DNA of 64,000 bases from Annona cherimola (GCA_030490835.1 CM059972.1:14051764-14115763); one strand, 5' to 3'. Shown: positions 37,401-50,376, counted from the stretch's first letter. Numbers and translations are program-made. The notes: generated from the sequence alone by a model not told the origin.

Positions 37401-40400
37401 CTCTGTGTTATCCATAATACTAATGAACAATTTAAATGGGTTATTTTTCATCCACCTACCAATTGTTGTGGACAAACTGAAAATTGCTCCATGCTTTTAA
37501 CAGCAAATGTCTCTGAAGATTTCTGACTGCTTTAGAGGACTTAATTTTTCCACAGTGACAGAACTTATCTCATCATCCACTGTTGCCATATTCCTTTTCT
37601 TTTTCCTGACCCACCAGTAGTGGCACCTACTTTCCCCATTCGGAGGTGACATTATACTTGTGGCAGCTATTTTTATCTGATTCAAATCAAACTCATTGCC
37701 TTCAAATTCTTTTTATACTTTCTATTACCATCAGTCGTCAGCCATGTCACAACCCGTTGTTAAGAATATCCACACCAGCAGGGCTATTGTCATCTCCTTC
37801 TCAAACACTAACATTTCTGGTTTCTACCCAGCCACAAATGCCTCTATGCTATTGATAATAATTGAATTGCTGTGCATTTCCTACCCCTGGGGGCTAAAAG
37901 TACCTTTTACATTGATTGATGACTTTTCACGATTTGGATACGTTTACCTCGTGTGAAAAATCTGACGTGCTCGAAGCCTTTAAGTAATGTTTTCAAGGCT
38001 AAAGCAGAAAACAAACTAGATCGTAAGATCAAGATGGTTATGTTGGATAGAGGAGGGGAGTTTTATGGTAGATATTTTGAAACGAGTTGTAACCCAGGAC
38101 CTTTGCTAGATTCCTGGAAGAGAATGATATAATTGCTCAGTACACAATGTCTGGTATGCCACAGCAGAATGGTGTTGCTGAAAGGCATAATCATACATTA
38201 ATGGATATGGAAGGGATAAGTAAATCCTTTTTTACCAGAATTGGGTGAAGCTTTTTTAACACTTATGTATATCGAGTTCCTAGTAAGGCAGTTCCTAAAA
38301 CACCTTTTGAACTGTGGAAAGGATGGAAACCTCTCCCTTGTGCTGTTGCTTTCCCATTTTTGCCTTTATTGTGAATTAATTGTTATTTCTTTGAGAAATT
38401 GTTCATCTATAAATGTCAGGAGAAGTAGATGTTTGTTTGCAATACTTCATTTTATCTACTGTTTTTGGAAATTTTCTTGTATATTGTCTCTAGTAATTAT
38501 CTGTTTTGTATGAGGTAAAAAAAATGGAAAAATGTTTGTGGGAAAAACTGTAAAAATTGAGAGAGATGCGATATGATGGGTAATGATTAAGAGTAAAGAG
38601 AGCCATATAAAATACATATGGCACTGGTATTGAATGATGTGAAACAATGATTGAAATATAGATGTTATAATAGAAACAGTAGGGTAGTTTAGTAGTAAGT
38701 TAAGATGTCAAATCATTATACACAGGAAAGTGGAATTTTTATTTTTACCTCGTGCCAAAAAGACCCTAAATAGTAATGCTGCTACTTAATTTCGTTTGTA
38801 ATTTCTTGTGTGTAATCTAGCTTTTTACATAAGTCATGCTCAAAGAAACGTGTGGATTTTGCTCACTATGGATTGCCCGTGGCCAAGTGTATTATGTTGC
38901 ATGTTGTGCTGATACTTTCAGGATTTTGATTTTCTAGGTTCTACGAGATGACTCTCTTCCTGTTTGCGTGCCTGAAGAGGTACATGATGTGAAACTAGGG
39001 AACGTGGCTGATGATGGTACACCTGTTCCTGCAACTAGTGATAGCCAGGCAAACCCATCTTCTGGTTCAAGCAATAGAACATCCTCTGCTAGGGAATCCG
39101 CTGAGCTGAAAAGTGGGAATTCGTTCGGTTCTAGGGGTGCAATGTCATTTGCTGCTGCGGCCATGGCTGGTTTAACTTCTGCAAGTGGTAGAGGAATCAG
39201 GGGTTCAAGAGATCGCCGTGGAGTTCTTCTTGGCGGCTCAAATGAACCTCCAAAATTAATATTTTCAGCTGGAGGTAAACAGCTTAACAGGCATTTAACC
39301 ATTTACCAGGCTATCCAACGGCAGCTTGTGCTGGATGAGGACGATGATGAGAGATATGCTGGGGCTGACTTTATTTCAAGTGAAGGTGGTAGGCTCTGGG
39401 GTGATATTTATACCATCACATATCAGAAGGCAGATGGTCAAGAAAAAGCTTCTGCTACTGATTCAACTTCTCTATCAAAGTCTGCCAAGGCAGGTGCCAC
39501 TTCCAATTCTGGCTCCGATGGTCAATGGCAGCAAATGTCTCTTCTGGATAGCATCTTGCAAGGGGAGCTTCCATGCGATATGGAGAAATCGAACACTACT
39601 TACAACATCCTGGCTTTATTAAGGGTATTGGAGGTTTTGAATCAGCTTGCACCTCGGCTAAGGGTTCAGGCAGTTTCTGATGAATTTGCAGAAGGGAAGA
39701 TTTCTAGTTTGGATGAACTGAGTGCCACTGGTGTGAAAGTACCTCCAGAGGAATTTGTTAATAGCAAATTAACTCCCAAATTAGCGAGGCAAATCCAGGA
39801 TGCTCTTGCACTGTGCAGCGGGAGCCTCCCTTCATGGTGTTACCAACTAACCAAAGCATGCCCTTTCCTCTTTCCTTTTGAGACAAGGAGACAATACTTC
39901 TACTCAACTGCATTTGGATTATCTCGTGCATTACATCGTCTTCAGCAACAGCAGGGTGCTGATAATCATAACTCTACAACTGAGAGAGAGGTTCGTGTTG
40001 GCAGATTACAGCGTCAAAAAGTTCGTGTCTCCAGAAAGCGTATCTTGGATTCTGCTGTAAAAGTTATGGAGATGTATTCCAGTCAGAAGGCTGTTCTTGA
40101 AGTTGAATATTTTGGCGAGGTTGGCACAGGATTGGGTCCAACTTTGGAGTTCTATACCCTTCTAAGTCATGATTTGCAAAAGGCTGGATTGGGCATGTGG
40201 AGATCTAATTCATCATCGGAAAAGTCTGTAATGGAAATTGATGGTGACGAAGGGAACAAGGTTGTTTCAGATGTGAAGAAAAGTGATTTGGATTCTGCTG
40301 TTGGGAACAGCAATCTCATACAAGCTCCACTTGGGCTGTTCCCTCGTCCTTGGCCACTAAATGCAGACACTTCTGATAATGCTCAATTTTCTAAAGTAAT

Positions 40401-43400
40401 TGAGTATTTTCGTTTGGTTGGCCGTGTGATGGCAAAAGCTCTCCAAGATGGAAGGCTATTAGACCTACCTTTATCAACTACTTTTTACAAGCTTGTTCTA
40501 GGACAAGTAAGCTTATTGCCGTATCTTTCTTTTGTTCTCGTTTGTACTCATCTGTAATTTATTCCTTTACCTGATGAGTATGTGTTGGTTTGACCAGGAG
40601 CTTGATTTGCATGATGTACTTTCTTTTGATGCGGACTTTGGGAAGATTCTTCGTGAAATGCAAGTTCTTGTTTGTCGAAAAAAGTATCTTGACTCAACCA
40701 TTGGCAATGACAAGAACGCTATTGAAGAATTGCGCTTCCGTGGTGCTGCAATTGAAGACCTTTTTCTAGATTTTACTCTCCCTGGTTACCCTGACTATGT
40801 CCTAAAATCTGGGAATGAAAACACAATGGTATTCTTCACGAGTGAAATATTAGCATGCATTATTGGCACTCCAAAGTTCAATTTAGGAACACTGAAACTC
40901 ATTATGGATATTTTTATCTCATGCAGGTTGATATCAATAACCTGGAAGAATACATTTCTTTGGTTGTTGATGCTACTGCGAAAACTGGGATTACGAGGCA
41001 GATGGAAGCATTTAGGGCGGGTTTCAATCAGGTTAACATTTTCGCCAGCTAGATATTTCTTTTCTGAATATTTAGAAGGATGTTTAAGTTATTTTAGATG
41101 CGTCTGTTATCAGTAAGTTTCCTATCAGCTTTGTTTTTGGGCAAGGATGAGGCTGTCTTCCAAGTTCCACCCATATACTCATTTTCATAATGTTCCAATG
41201 ATCAGTGTATACCCTATGCTTGTCTACTGTTCTATAGAAAGTTTACACCGCTCGAGACGTTGTGTGCAAATTTATAGAATCTACTGACAACCTAGTCCTA
41301 TCCGATGAGTCCTGTCTTGAAATTTTAGTATTTTACAGATGCCTTGCCAGAAGGGGCCTGGAAGATTATGGGGGCTGACACCAAGTCCGCATACATGATG
41401 CTCGACCGGTGTTTAGGTTGACTCATGTATATCACTTAGCATGATTGATCTCTGTGCTCTGGCTTGAGGGCCTGTTTACGGAGCTCTTGACTACCATAGA
41501 TTAGTCATGATAGATCTGTTTCCTAATTCTTGTAAGATGGTTGCGTCTCTGTGAGGATTGGCCAGTCTTTGCTTATGCCTGTTTGTTTGTCATCCAGTGA
41601 AATTAAGGGTGTGTTTGGCAATGAGAAGAAAATGTCAAAGCTGAAACTTTTACTCTCCATGTCTATCTTATTTTTTAGTCATTTCTATACAACTACCCAT
41701 ACAACTAACTTATTTATTTTAACCTTTTTCTCTTTACATATCATCGTTACTCCTATCATATCACATCATTTTTTACCAATTTAACAACTTTTACACTAAA
41801 AACTTTTCATCTAAAAGTTTTATCACTTCCCAAACACACCCTGAGGAAGAAAGCATCCCATCCTTGTAAACTCTTTTTCATGCTCTTTGTTTGTTTGAGA
41901 ATGTTGTATTCACAATTCTAAGAAGAAAGTTGCAGCCCTTCCATCCCATTTTACATTTGGAAATTTGGAATGCATGGATGTTCTCGCGTACAAGAATTTC
42001 ATTTTAATCCGTGAGAACAAAGCAGCCCTACTCATCCCGTTAGCTTCCATGTTTCATACATTTAATGGGACGTTGGGGCATTACCCTTCTTTGGTCTTAT
42101 TGTGATTTTCCTTGCTTTTTTGTCCTTTTTTCGCCCAGTGTTTTGCCGTTGAAATGTCAATGACAAATGACCTACTACTCACATGGTGTTGGATTGTTTA
42201 TGTTCTTATGTTGCTTTTTGTAAATGAAAGCCCATTATTAAAATTTAAGGCACTTTTTGTCCTAGAAGATAAAACACTATACATTGCAAAGATAAATATC
42301 CATAAAACACTATACATTACGAAGATAAATATCCATAGAGCCGTGTGGATGATTTCATTTATTTGATGTGGGCAACATTGATATTTAGAGGATCCACACA
42401 ATCAGGTTAATGAGTTGTGTTCTTTTGGGACTTCAATGTCATAAAGATCGGAAAATGGTGTGACAACCACTAATATCGTGGAGCTTTTTCCCAATGTGGA
42501 TGGTTTTCAAATGCCTAAAAGAAAATAAGTAGAATCATCTTGCAAATGTTTTCATAGGAACCTTTTTTGGCTTTTCCTTTTTGACAGTAAAGCTTCTATC
42601 ATTTGCAGGTATTTGACATTACATCCCTTCAAATATTTTCCCCATATGAGCTGGATTACCTGCTATGTGGCCGTAGAGAATTGTGGGAGGTAATGTTTAA
42701 ATTACAAATATTTGCTGTTTGAAGGATGAACGTGTATCTGAAGTTGCATTTAACAATTATTGTTGCTTACTGATTGCAGTCTGAGACTCTGGTTGATCAT
42801 ATAAAATTTGACCACGGATACACTGCGAAGAGCCCTCCGATTGTCAATGTATGCCTCTACCTCTCAAATTTGGGAACTACTGTTTATTATGAGTTAGATC
42901 CAATGTCTCTGTTGTTTGTTACCTTCTTTTTTGTTCTCATTATAGTTGCTTGAGATCATGGGAGAGTTCACAGCGGAGCAGCAGCGTGCGTTCTGCCAGT
43001 TTGTCACTGGTGCTCCTAGGCTTCCTCCAGGTGGTTTGGCTGTGCTGAATCCAAAGCTGACCATTGTGAGAAAGGTATCTTTTGGGGTGGGCCTTGTTGT
43101 GTTCTCCTGTCTTACTTACCAGAAATGGGTTTGTGTTATGTGGTCTGTCTCTCTTTTTATTCATATAACATTATTTTTCTGATGATTGCTTTGTTCTTAT
43201 CGCAGCATCCTTCAACTACGACAAACTCAACTGTGAACGGAACTGGACCTTCTGAAACAGCTGATGATGATTTACCGAGTGTTATGACTTGTGCTAATTA
43301 CCTGAAACTTCCTCCCTATTCAACCAAGGTTTGGAAAAATACAACACAATTTTATACTCTTTTTGTCACCTCTTCTTCCCTTTTTCTGAATCCTTTGTAC

Positions 43401-43478
43401 TTGTTCTCTCAGGAAATTATGTATAAGAAATTGCTTTACGCCATCAACGAAGGGCAGGGATCATTCGATTTATCATAA
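31499..43478 (+). CDS. UPL3: HECT-type E3 ubiquitin ligase, UPL3/KAKTUS orthologue (17 exons, 1897 aa)
   Basis: Transfers ubiquitin through a HECT cysteine thioester; the Arabidopsis orthologue restrains trichome branching and endoreduplication by targeting GL3/EGL3-type factors. Exons: 31499-32368, 32679-32789, 32883-32999, 33143-33316, 33394-33555, 34290-34538, 34635-34756, 34856-36278, 37219-37311, 38938-40506, 40598-40828, 40927-41031, 42609-42689, 42780-42848, 42946-43074, 43206-43328, 43413-43478. All introns are GT-AG, and every junction is phase 0 except between exons 7 and 8. The sum is 1897 codons, against about 1888 in Arabidopsis. The protein starts [11 protein letters not shown], has a Ser-rich basic N-terminus, ARM-type helical repeats (about 150-560), an acidic stretch around exon 9, and a HECT domain (about 1460-1897) with catalytic Cys1864 in [11 protein letters not shown]. 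It ends EGQGSFDLS. No frame break is seen. Confidence 0.96.
37690..38265 (+). pseudogene. decayed Ty1-copia integrase fragment in UPL3 intron 9
   Basis: Across shifting frames the copia integrase core is recognisable: [16 protein letters not shown] at about 37909-37956, then a [19 protein letters not shown] segment near 38028-38070, then [16 protein letters not shown] near 38152-38200. Stops and at least two frameshifts show it is dead. No LTRs were found, so it is a fragment. It accounts for part of the unusual length of intron 9 (37312-38937, 1626 bp). Confidence 0.85.
38515..38770 (+). mobile_element. degenerate Tourist-like MITE copy in UPL3 intron 9
   Basis: Forward-orientation landmarks GCGATATGATGGGTAATGATTAAGAGTAAAG and GGGTAGTTTAGTAG are kept, and the ends are lost. 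Confidence 0.45.
41607..41841 (-). mobile_element. Tourist-like MITE in UPL3 intron 12
   Basis: Ends GGGTGTGTTTGGC and CCAAACACACCC, with flanks TAA (41604-41606) and TGA (41842-41844), an eroded target duplication. At 235 bp it is shorter than the 280-bp reference through an internal deletion. It lies within the 1577-bp intron 41032-42608, well away from both splice sites. Confidence 0.85.
42271..42336. repeat. 33-bp tandem duplication in UPL3 intron 12
   Basis: Two adjoining copies start at 42271 and 42304 (AAAACACTATACATT then AAGATAAATATCCAT), differing at only two positions. Confidence 0.85.
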
Positions 43479-45615
43479 GACTTATGCTAACAAATGATTT
43501 GGGTCGGTCCAACCTTTTTGCTCAGTGGCTATTGTTGTTGTACGGCCTATTTTGCTCATCAAACGGTTCTTTTGAATTTCCTCAAATTAGTTTATGGAGG
43601 TCAGTTTCTGCATCTTTGTGGTATCATATCAGAGATTTTATCAGTCTCGAGGTGGAACTTTCATGCTGGGCTTTTCAGTGCCTTTTGAAATTCCCATTCA
43701 TCTATTACCCTGTCAAATTATTTTTCTTGCATACTTATTTAGCTTCTTTAACTTCTTCAATAATTTTACTTCCTCTCAGTTCAGCTTCAAACCGGCTACA
43801 TTGTCAGAGAAGCTTCTAAGAAGGGGATGCAGGGCCCGTGTCTGCCAATTACTGTAAATAAGTCAAATTCTCTCTTTTCAATTTCCGACGTTTATCAGTT
43901 TTTTAGTGTTGTATGGACCAACACTGACAATGACAGAAGGGAAACAAAATTCTTGACGTGAATTTTGCTTTGTGCAAAATTATTTTCAGCGTGTAAGTGT
44001 AATTATTTTTGGGCATCATAATATCGGTTTGGTGTGATCATCACATCCAAAACAGAAAAATTGAACATTGAATCTCTCTTTCTCTCTCTAAAATAATTTC
44101 CACATTCCTAGGAGGAAAATAATGGGTGTGATTGTTCCACCCAAATTCACATGCTGTGTGATTACATCCACGTGGGGAAGTACTTCCATATTGGAGCGCA
44201 CAGCTTTGTAGGTAAATTATGATGCCTAGGCAAGTGGTTCAATGGACCTACTACCTGTTTGCAGGCTTGAGTCACGTGTCTGTAGCCGCTGTAACTTTCC
44301 TCTGTTAGTAATCCTATGTTTTGGCTGTTAGGGATGATAGTATGGCGTTTTCTGTTATCCATTTCAAAAAATGCCAGTATGACGTTGATTGATTTATTTC
44401 AGCTGGAATGCTCTTATAAAACTCCATTTCTATGTTATTCTCTTTGATATTAGATGTAAAATCTATTTGCATTTACTGCGTTTAGATAGTATCTTAGAGA
44501 TTCTCTCAGTTGTCTAGTACTACGCATGTGCTCTATTTACAAATGTTGAAAATCAATGTAATGAAATGATTTAATATTAAATATTAATTTTAAAGTTATA
44601 TTTTCAACTTTAAAATGATTTAAAATATTATTTCTATATGGATAAATGATTCTATAAAGTATTATTATATTTTAATATATATATATATATATATTAATGG
44701 ATTTAAGCATTTTTCTTAATTTATATATGAATATACCGATTTTCGAGCAAATGTGGCGTATGTATATATTTGATTTGGATTAATCTTGGTATTCTAGATA
44801 AACATATGATGTTAAATATAATGAATAGATTGAACTTTTTATTAAACATTAAAAATTTAAAATTTTAATGGGTTAATGGAACCGGCTGCTGTGGTATAGG
44901 AATCTTTCAGGCTATGGCAGCAGTTTTGGAACATTTTCAACGTTTGATGCGATGCATTCTTTCTTTTTGCTTGCAAACACTATTCCCTGCCAAATTTGTT
45001 TCCGGGCAAATCAATCAGAGCAAAATAAAGGGTAGTTTAGTAATAGTATTATTACATAATAATACTAAACACATTTTTAGTGCCAATGAGAGTGGAAAAT
45101 ATCGACTACCTTAGTGTTCAGAAAAATGGTAAAACCTTGTCGCTTACGAGCCATTTGCATTTGTTCGTGGGTAAATGTTCTTTGAGAAGGGTAACTGAGA
45201 AGAGAGGCTGTTTTCTTTGGGTGAGCTGTCTTTCATCAGCAACAAAGAGAGATTGAAATAGACAACATCGTAAATAAATTTAGGAGGCATCTTTAGAAAA
45301 AATAGTGAAGCTGATTTATGAGGGTTTGGACTTCCTAAATATTGTACCAAATAAAACCAAAATAATCAATTTTAATTCCATCAATGCAGTGATGAGTTAG
45401 CATACGTTAAATGTATGTGGCGTATGAAGGAATGCACATTTTATTGCAAGGCAAGTACGGATTTTTAGTAATTTTGAAAACATTGAAAAAAATGGAAGCC
45501 GTTGATTTTCTTTCCCAAACCAAATACCATAAAAGAATTTGATAGGTTCACAATTAGAACTATGAAGAATCCAATGAATTTTATTGATTGCAGTGATGAA
45601 TTCTCACTATCGTAT
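43479..45615. other. 3' flank of the UPL3-like gene and intergenic DNA
   Basis: The first few hundred bases should be 3' untranslated region. A clear poly(A) signal could not be chosen among several AATAAA-like sites. From about 44550 the DNA is AT-rich with an (AT)n run at 44675-44694. No further gene is recognised. Confidence 0.5.
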
Positions 45616-46779
45616 TGTTGACACCCCACTTTTGGGCCCAAAAATGGGTAAAATGGAAAAAGTCCCAAATCCAAACAAATTCAAGGCAAAAGGAGGTTCA
45701 AGCAAGCTAAGCAGGCTCTTCCGAACTCAACCCACTGGAGCGAAGCTCCACCAAGCCTCGAAGCAAGCTTTTTCAACAAAACAGGTGGCCCACAAAGAGC
45801 GAAGCTCCTACAGGCCACCTCAACGGGCTCCACAATGCAGCCCACCAAGCCTCAGAAGCAGGCTTCTCTACAATTTTTGGTCTCTACAACGGCCCACCCC
45901 AAAACAACGGGCTTAGCCAAGCTCTAGCCCACTATGGAAGGAGCCCGCTATGCTCAAGCTCATGGACCAAGTCCAACCACTCAAGAGGCCCAAAGCCCAT
46001 GATCTCAACCCAAGCTCAAGTCCAACCACTCAAGAGGCCCAAGGCTCATGATCCCAACTCAAGTCCAAGCCCATGGACCAAGTCCATGACCCCAAGTGGC
46101 CCAAAAGCCCACTCCTACATCTATAAAAGGAGGAGCACCCCTCCTCATTTGACACTTGAAGAGAGGCATCCCAAAGGGGGAGGACGGGAGTCTGCAGCAA
46201 CGCCCCGGCATCCCGGTTTTTCCCGCTCTACGAGCTCTGCGCTCTCTCCTCCACGCACCCCCTTTCCATCTCTCCCATTCTCTTAAATCTTTCATTTTCT
46301 CCCTTTTATGCCATGTAAACCGCCTCGGGTTGGCAGATTTCTCCATATTTGCTTCAACTCGAAGGCCGAAACCCGAGCTCTGTACAACTAGTGCCTTATT
46401 TCATCAAACAGGGGCTGATCTCCCTTTAAAGATCAGTGGCGACTCCGTTTTTCTTTATTTTTGTGTGTGCGTGTTTGAGTCAACGCCCCGGCAAGGCGGG
46501 CGCACGTGGGTCAACAGGTTCCAGCATAATACACTGCCGTTATGCTGCCGGATTTGTGACTTGACCCATGTACGGAAGGTCCCGTCTTAGCCGTTATGCT
46601 GCCGAAATCACGAGAAAATGCCCATATGCCAACTTTTCTAAAAAAATAAAAAGCCTAATGCGTTTTACCCAATGAGAATGCAGGAAATCTAAGCCCACGT
46701 TGCTTTTCAACACGACCCACATTTCCAAGGCCCGGGAAACCATTCCGAGCCCATCGTAGCGCTCATGGAGGGTGCTACA
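45616..46779 (+). mobile_element. 5' LTR of an Ogre/TAT-like retrotransposon (1164 bp)
   Basis: Starts TGTTGACACC and ends GTGCTACA, three bases before a tRNA-Arg-type primer-binding site. A TATA box (TATAAAA) lies at 46122-46128 and is followed by GGAGGAGCACC, so the transcript should start near 46150. The left part has repeated GAAGCTCC/CAAGCC motifs. A second TGGCGACTCC at about 46438 inside the LTR is discussed among the rejected items. The matching 3' LTR is not in the window, so the element continues to the right. Confidence 0.8.
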
Positions 46780-46782
46780 GCT

Positions 46783-46797
46783 TGGCGACTCCACTGG
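46783..46797 (+). promoter_or_regulatory. primer-binding site (tRNA-Arg type), split by an insertion
   Basis: TGGCGACTCCACTGG matches the complement of the 3' end of plant tRNA-Arg(ACG), the primer used by Ogre/TAT elements. The next bases of the site (GGGAC-like) are found only at 58420-58424, because the LTR-like insertion at 46798-58416 duplicated ACTGG exactly here. Confidence 0.85.
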
Positions 46798-47467
46798 TGT
46801 GGCGCCCCGAACCGAAGCATCCACATAGTCCTTACTCCAAGATCTTGTCGATTGGTAAACGTGAATCAGGATTGTTGCCCTGATCACGCGGCGGGTTCTT
46901 AATTGGATCTCGTCCAATTTTTCTTTTTTTCTTTTTCTTTTCTTTCATCACATAAACATATGCTCATTATCATTCATAATGGATTTATCCATATTATCAT
47001 AAATCATCAACTTCTCATATTATTCATAACTTCATAATTTCATACAATCTATGTCCTTTCTCATCATATCCCATTAGGGAATCTGTTCATATAAAAATCT
47101 ACTAACCTTTGTAGATTCTTCTTTTCCTTTAGCAACTCGTGCCATTCATTTCTTGTCTTTTCCTACACCTGTCTGAGGTTGGGAAAACAAAACATGAGTC
47201 GAAACTCAATAAGCAAGCATTTTTCATTTTAAATGCATTCCTCTCCATTCGATAGAAGACACTTACCAAGTAATCAACTACTAACGGAATAGAAACCTTT
47301 TCGTAAACCATATTTCGAAACCTTTCATAAACCATTCATGTAAATCATTCGTAAATGCATTTCTCTCCATTCGATAGAAGACACTTACCAAGTGATCAAC
47401 TATCAATGGAATAAAAACCTTTTCATAAACATAGGATGTGCAAATGCTTCTTTTCTACTCCTGACAT

Positions 47468-47760
47468 AAACCTTCGTGTGCGGGTACGCTAGCCCAGGGA
47501 ACATCTCACATAACATGGTCCAATACGCCGGCTGTCTCCGACTTGGCCTCATCAAGGGGAACCTCTCTTCCTCTTGACGCCTATATGGTTTCTACATGCA
47601 TGACTTTTGATTTTTCTGGCATTATATACCTCTTACACCAGGTGACTTGTCATTCTCATGTAGAGAATTATTTGCATCATCCCTTAAAAATATCTTTTCA
47701 AATCCATGTGTGCAAATACTTTCTTTCCATTCTTGCAATAAACCTTCGTGTGTGGGTATG
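47468..47760. repeat. 272-bp tandem unit inside the LTR-like insertion
   Basis: AAACCTTCGTGTG(C/T)GGGTA(C/T)GCTAGCCC begins a unit at 47468 and again at 47740. The second unit is interrupted at 47760 by the Athila-type element and resumes at 55929, running to about 56120 with roughly 90 percent agreement by eye. Confidence 0.85.
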
Positions 47761-50376
47761 TGATAAGTCTAAAAATTTTCATTTAATTTTATGATAAATT
47801 CACACCGTTAAGTATTAAAACGTTAATCAAATACATGTTTTAAGTGGAATTTCATGAAAATCATATTTTTAGTAGAATATTTAATTTTGCTATAAAATGG
47901 GTCATTTTGTAACATACTTAAAAATATAAATCCCCTAGAACATTTTAACGTTAAAATATGTATTAGCATATTAATATAATTTAGGCAAAATTATAAGACC
48001 ATCTAATTGGAAAATCATAAATATATAACTATAATTACATTAGGAACAAAGTAAAGTATTATATTTAGATAAAATAAATTAAAAGATTAAACTAAGATGA
48101 TACGTGTCATTATGGAAATTATTTTAATAAATTATTAAAATTATATTTAAACTCGCTGCATGAGCACACGCGAGTGTGCGCCGCCGGAGCACCATATTCC
48201 GGTGCTCCATCTTCCCCAAACCGAGGAGCCCCTTCTCCATCAAAGCCGGCAGCCATGGATTCCAGCATCTCAAAACCGGCAGCTGCAGAAAATCCGTCCG
48301 TGCTTGCACCTGGATTAATCTTTAGCATCTCCATTTGCGGCAGCAAGCAAAAACGCACGAACTCGCAGCCGCCAAGCACTTCGCCCAAACAACAAAATCC
48401 CAGTCACGAGACCAGTGGCAGATCCGGCAGCACGTCATCCTTTACAGAAAAAACCGAGCGCCCGTCTGATTCAGCTCCACTGCCGAAAGCCGGCAACCAC
48501 CTTCCAGATTTCCATTTTCCAATTTCCAGCACCATCTTCTCCAAGCTGGAAACCCATTTTTCCGCCAGCCCCGATCTGCTGCAGCGAGCTCCAATCCCGG
48601 CAGCTGCATTCAAGCAACCGTCCGGCAGCCAAAACCGACCAACAGCTGCCCATCCATTCCACCGGAATCCACCACCGAATCCATCTTCCCAAAATCAGGG
48701 GAATCCATTTCACCGGTTTCCACAGATGCAGTGACCTGCAATCAAGGCCGTTCTCTATTTCAGCAATCGATTTTATGAAGCAGAAGCTGCCCATAGCCAT
48801 CACCACCACCGAACCTGAATACAAATACAGCAACCGTAAATCATCTCCAGCAGCCATTTTTCCAGCTACCCATCAGTTCCGCCCACCTCCATCAATTCTG
48901 CAGCAACGCTTCCCCACAGAAATCAAAAGGAAGCAGCTCTCTTCCTCAAAGACCGATGACGTTAACATCTTCTCGGGCTTCAAATCTGACGCCGGCAACC
49001 GCCCTTTGTTCGTCATCAGCAGCTCCTCTCTTCCATTTCGCCTTCGCTGAGGCAGCAGCAGAAGCAGAGAGCAGAGCAGGGAAGACATATCCCAATTCCA
49101 AATGCCTCCATTTCCCTCGATTTGTCAACTCAATCCCTCTCCCGCCATGGACTCCGAAGCCGCAACTCCAGCAAGGGAGGCCGACTTGGATGCATTGCAG
49201 CGCGTTCAGGCAACTTGAAAATGCCGCCCTTGCTCCCAACAAATTCTGGCAGTCCATAGGGATTGTTTTCAGACAGGAAATTGGACATCTCCCGATCAAG
49301 GAATCTGCTCACGAATTCAATGTGATCAGTGGAGGGAAGGTGCGAAACAGGCAAACCCAATCACGGCAGAAGGCAGCCAAGGCAGGCGACGGCAAAGTGG
49401 GAATCCCACATCGATTTTTCAAACGGAAAGAGGGTTGCCCAACCCTTATAAAAGGAGGGTTCTCTTGCCTTGAAAAAACACTCCATACCCCACATACCCC
49501 TTGGGTGGGACCCATTTGGTGGGACCCCGTAGCAAGTGGGTGGGACCCGTAGCAAGTGGGTGGGACCCATTTTGTGGGACCCGTAGTAAGGAGGTGGGGC
49601 CAAGCAATAAAAGTTTCCATTACGTGGAGATTCGCTGTTTACGGGTGATGTAAATTTTATTTTCCGCTTTATAGTTAGTATAAATTTGTAGTTGTTAAAT
49701 TTTAATTTGTAGTTTTAATTTTTACTGCTTTATTTTCTGCTTTGTAATTGTTAGATTAAACTTAATGTAATTCGCTTTTCTGTTTTAATAGTAGAATTTA
49801 ATTGCTTCTATTGCTTTCTTAGAATAGTTTTAATTGCGTTGTTAATTAGTTAATTTCTTTTAGCTTCTTGCCTCTATTTCTTTTATGCTCAAATCTTTTC
49901 TCTTATTTCTTTCTCTTTCTAATTTCTTTCTTTTTCTCTCTCTAATTTCTTCTAATTTCTTTTCTTTCTCTCTCTTCTTTTCTCTCCCTTCTCTCTTTCT
50001 CTCTCTTCTCTCTTTCTCTCTCTCTCTTCTTTCTCTCTCTTCTCTCTCTCTCTCTAATTTCTTCTTCTCTCTCTCTAACATCTCTCTCTTCTCTCTCTTA
50101 GTTTCTTTCCTTTTCTTTTTCTCTCTTCTATTTCTCTCTCTTCTCTTTCTCTCTTTTCTCTTTCTCTTTCTTCTCTCTTTCTCTTTCTCTCTCTTCTCTA
50201 TACCCTCTCTTTCTCTTAAAAACAATTCAAAACTACATCGCCTCTCTGTGGATTCGACCCGACTCACCATTATTCTACACTATCACTCGTATAGTGGTAG
50301 CTTTAATGTGTTTCGGTTAATTTAAATTAAACTGGTGATCACAGTGCTCTTAACGACAAGCACTTGGTTTGCATCA
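47761..50376 (+). repeat. 5' LTR of the Athila-type element (2616 bp)
   Basis: Starts TGATAAGTCT, ends TTTGCATCA. An AT-rich start is followed by a GC-rich block (about 48150-49610), a TATA box TATAAAA at 49447-49453, short repeats of GTGGGACCC(A/G)TAGCAAG at 49505-49595, and a pyrimidine tract at about 49880-50216. The several long reading frames inside the GC-rich block recur identically in the other LTR and look incidental. Confidence 0.93.

Noticed and set aside
37338..37526. 62-codon frame at the start of UPL3 intron 9
   Set aside because: It follows the splice donor and interrupts the conserved junction between exons 9 and 10, which reads through correctly when spliced.
42112..42366. 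84-codon frame in UPL3 intron 12
   Set aside because: It spans the 33-bp tandem duplication and an intronic segment, and has no protein similarity that I recognise.
46430..46450. TGGCGACTCC at about 46438 as the primer-binding site, which would end the LTR at 46435
   Set aside because: It matches tRNA-Arg for only 10 bases, whereas the site at 46783 matches 15 and continues correctly after removal of the insertion.
47759..47762. LTR start at 47759 (TGTGATAAG shared by both LTRs)
   Set aside because: With that boundary the flanks do not match. Starting at 47761 gives an exact GTATG duplication; the extra TG in front of the 3' LTR is the end of the polypurine tract.
48119..49620. Several reading frames of 100-211 codons on both strands, repeated at 53668-55169
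   Set aside because: They lie inside the LTRs of the Athila-type element, overlap each other in many phases, have low-complexity composition and match no known protein.
49860..50325. Open frames of 136 and 146 codons over the pyrimidine tract (and the copy at 55491-55817)
   Set aside because: They are the trivial translation of CT/GA repeats in the LTR and change length between the two LTRs with a 2-bp slippage.
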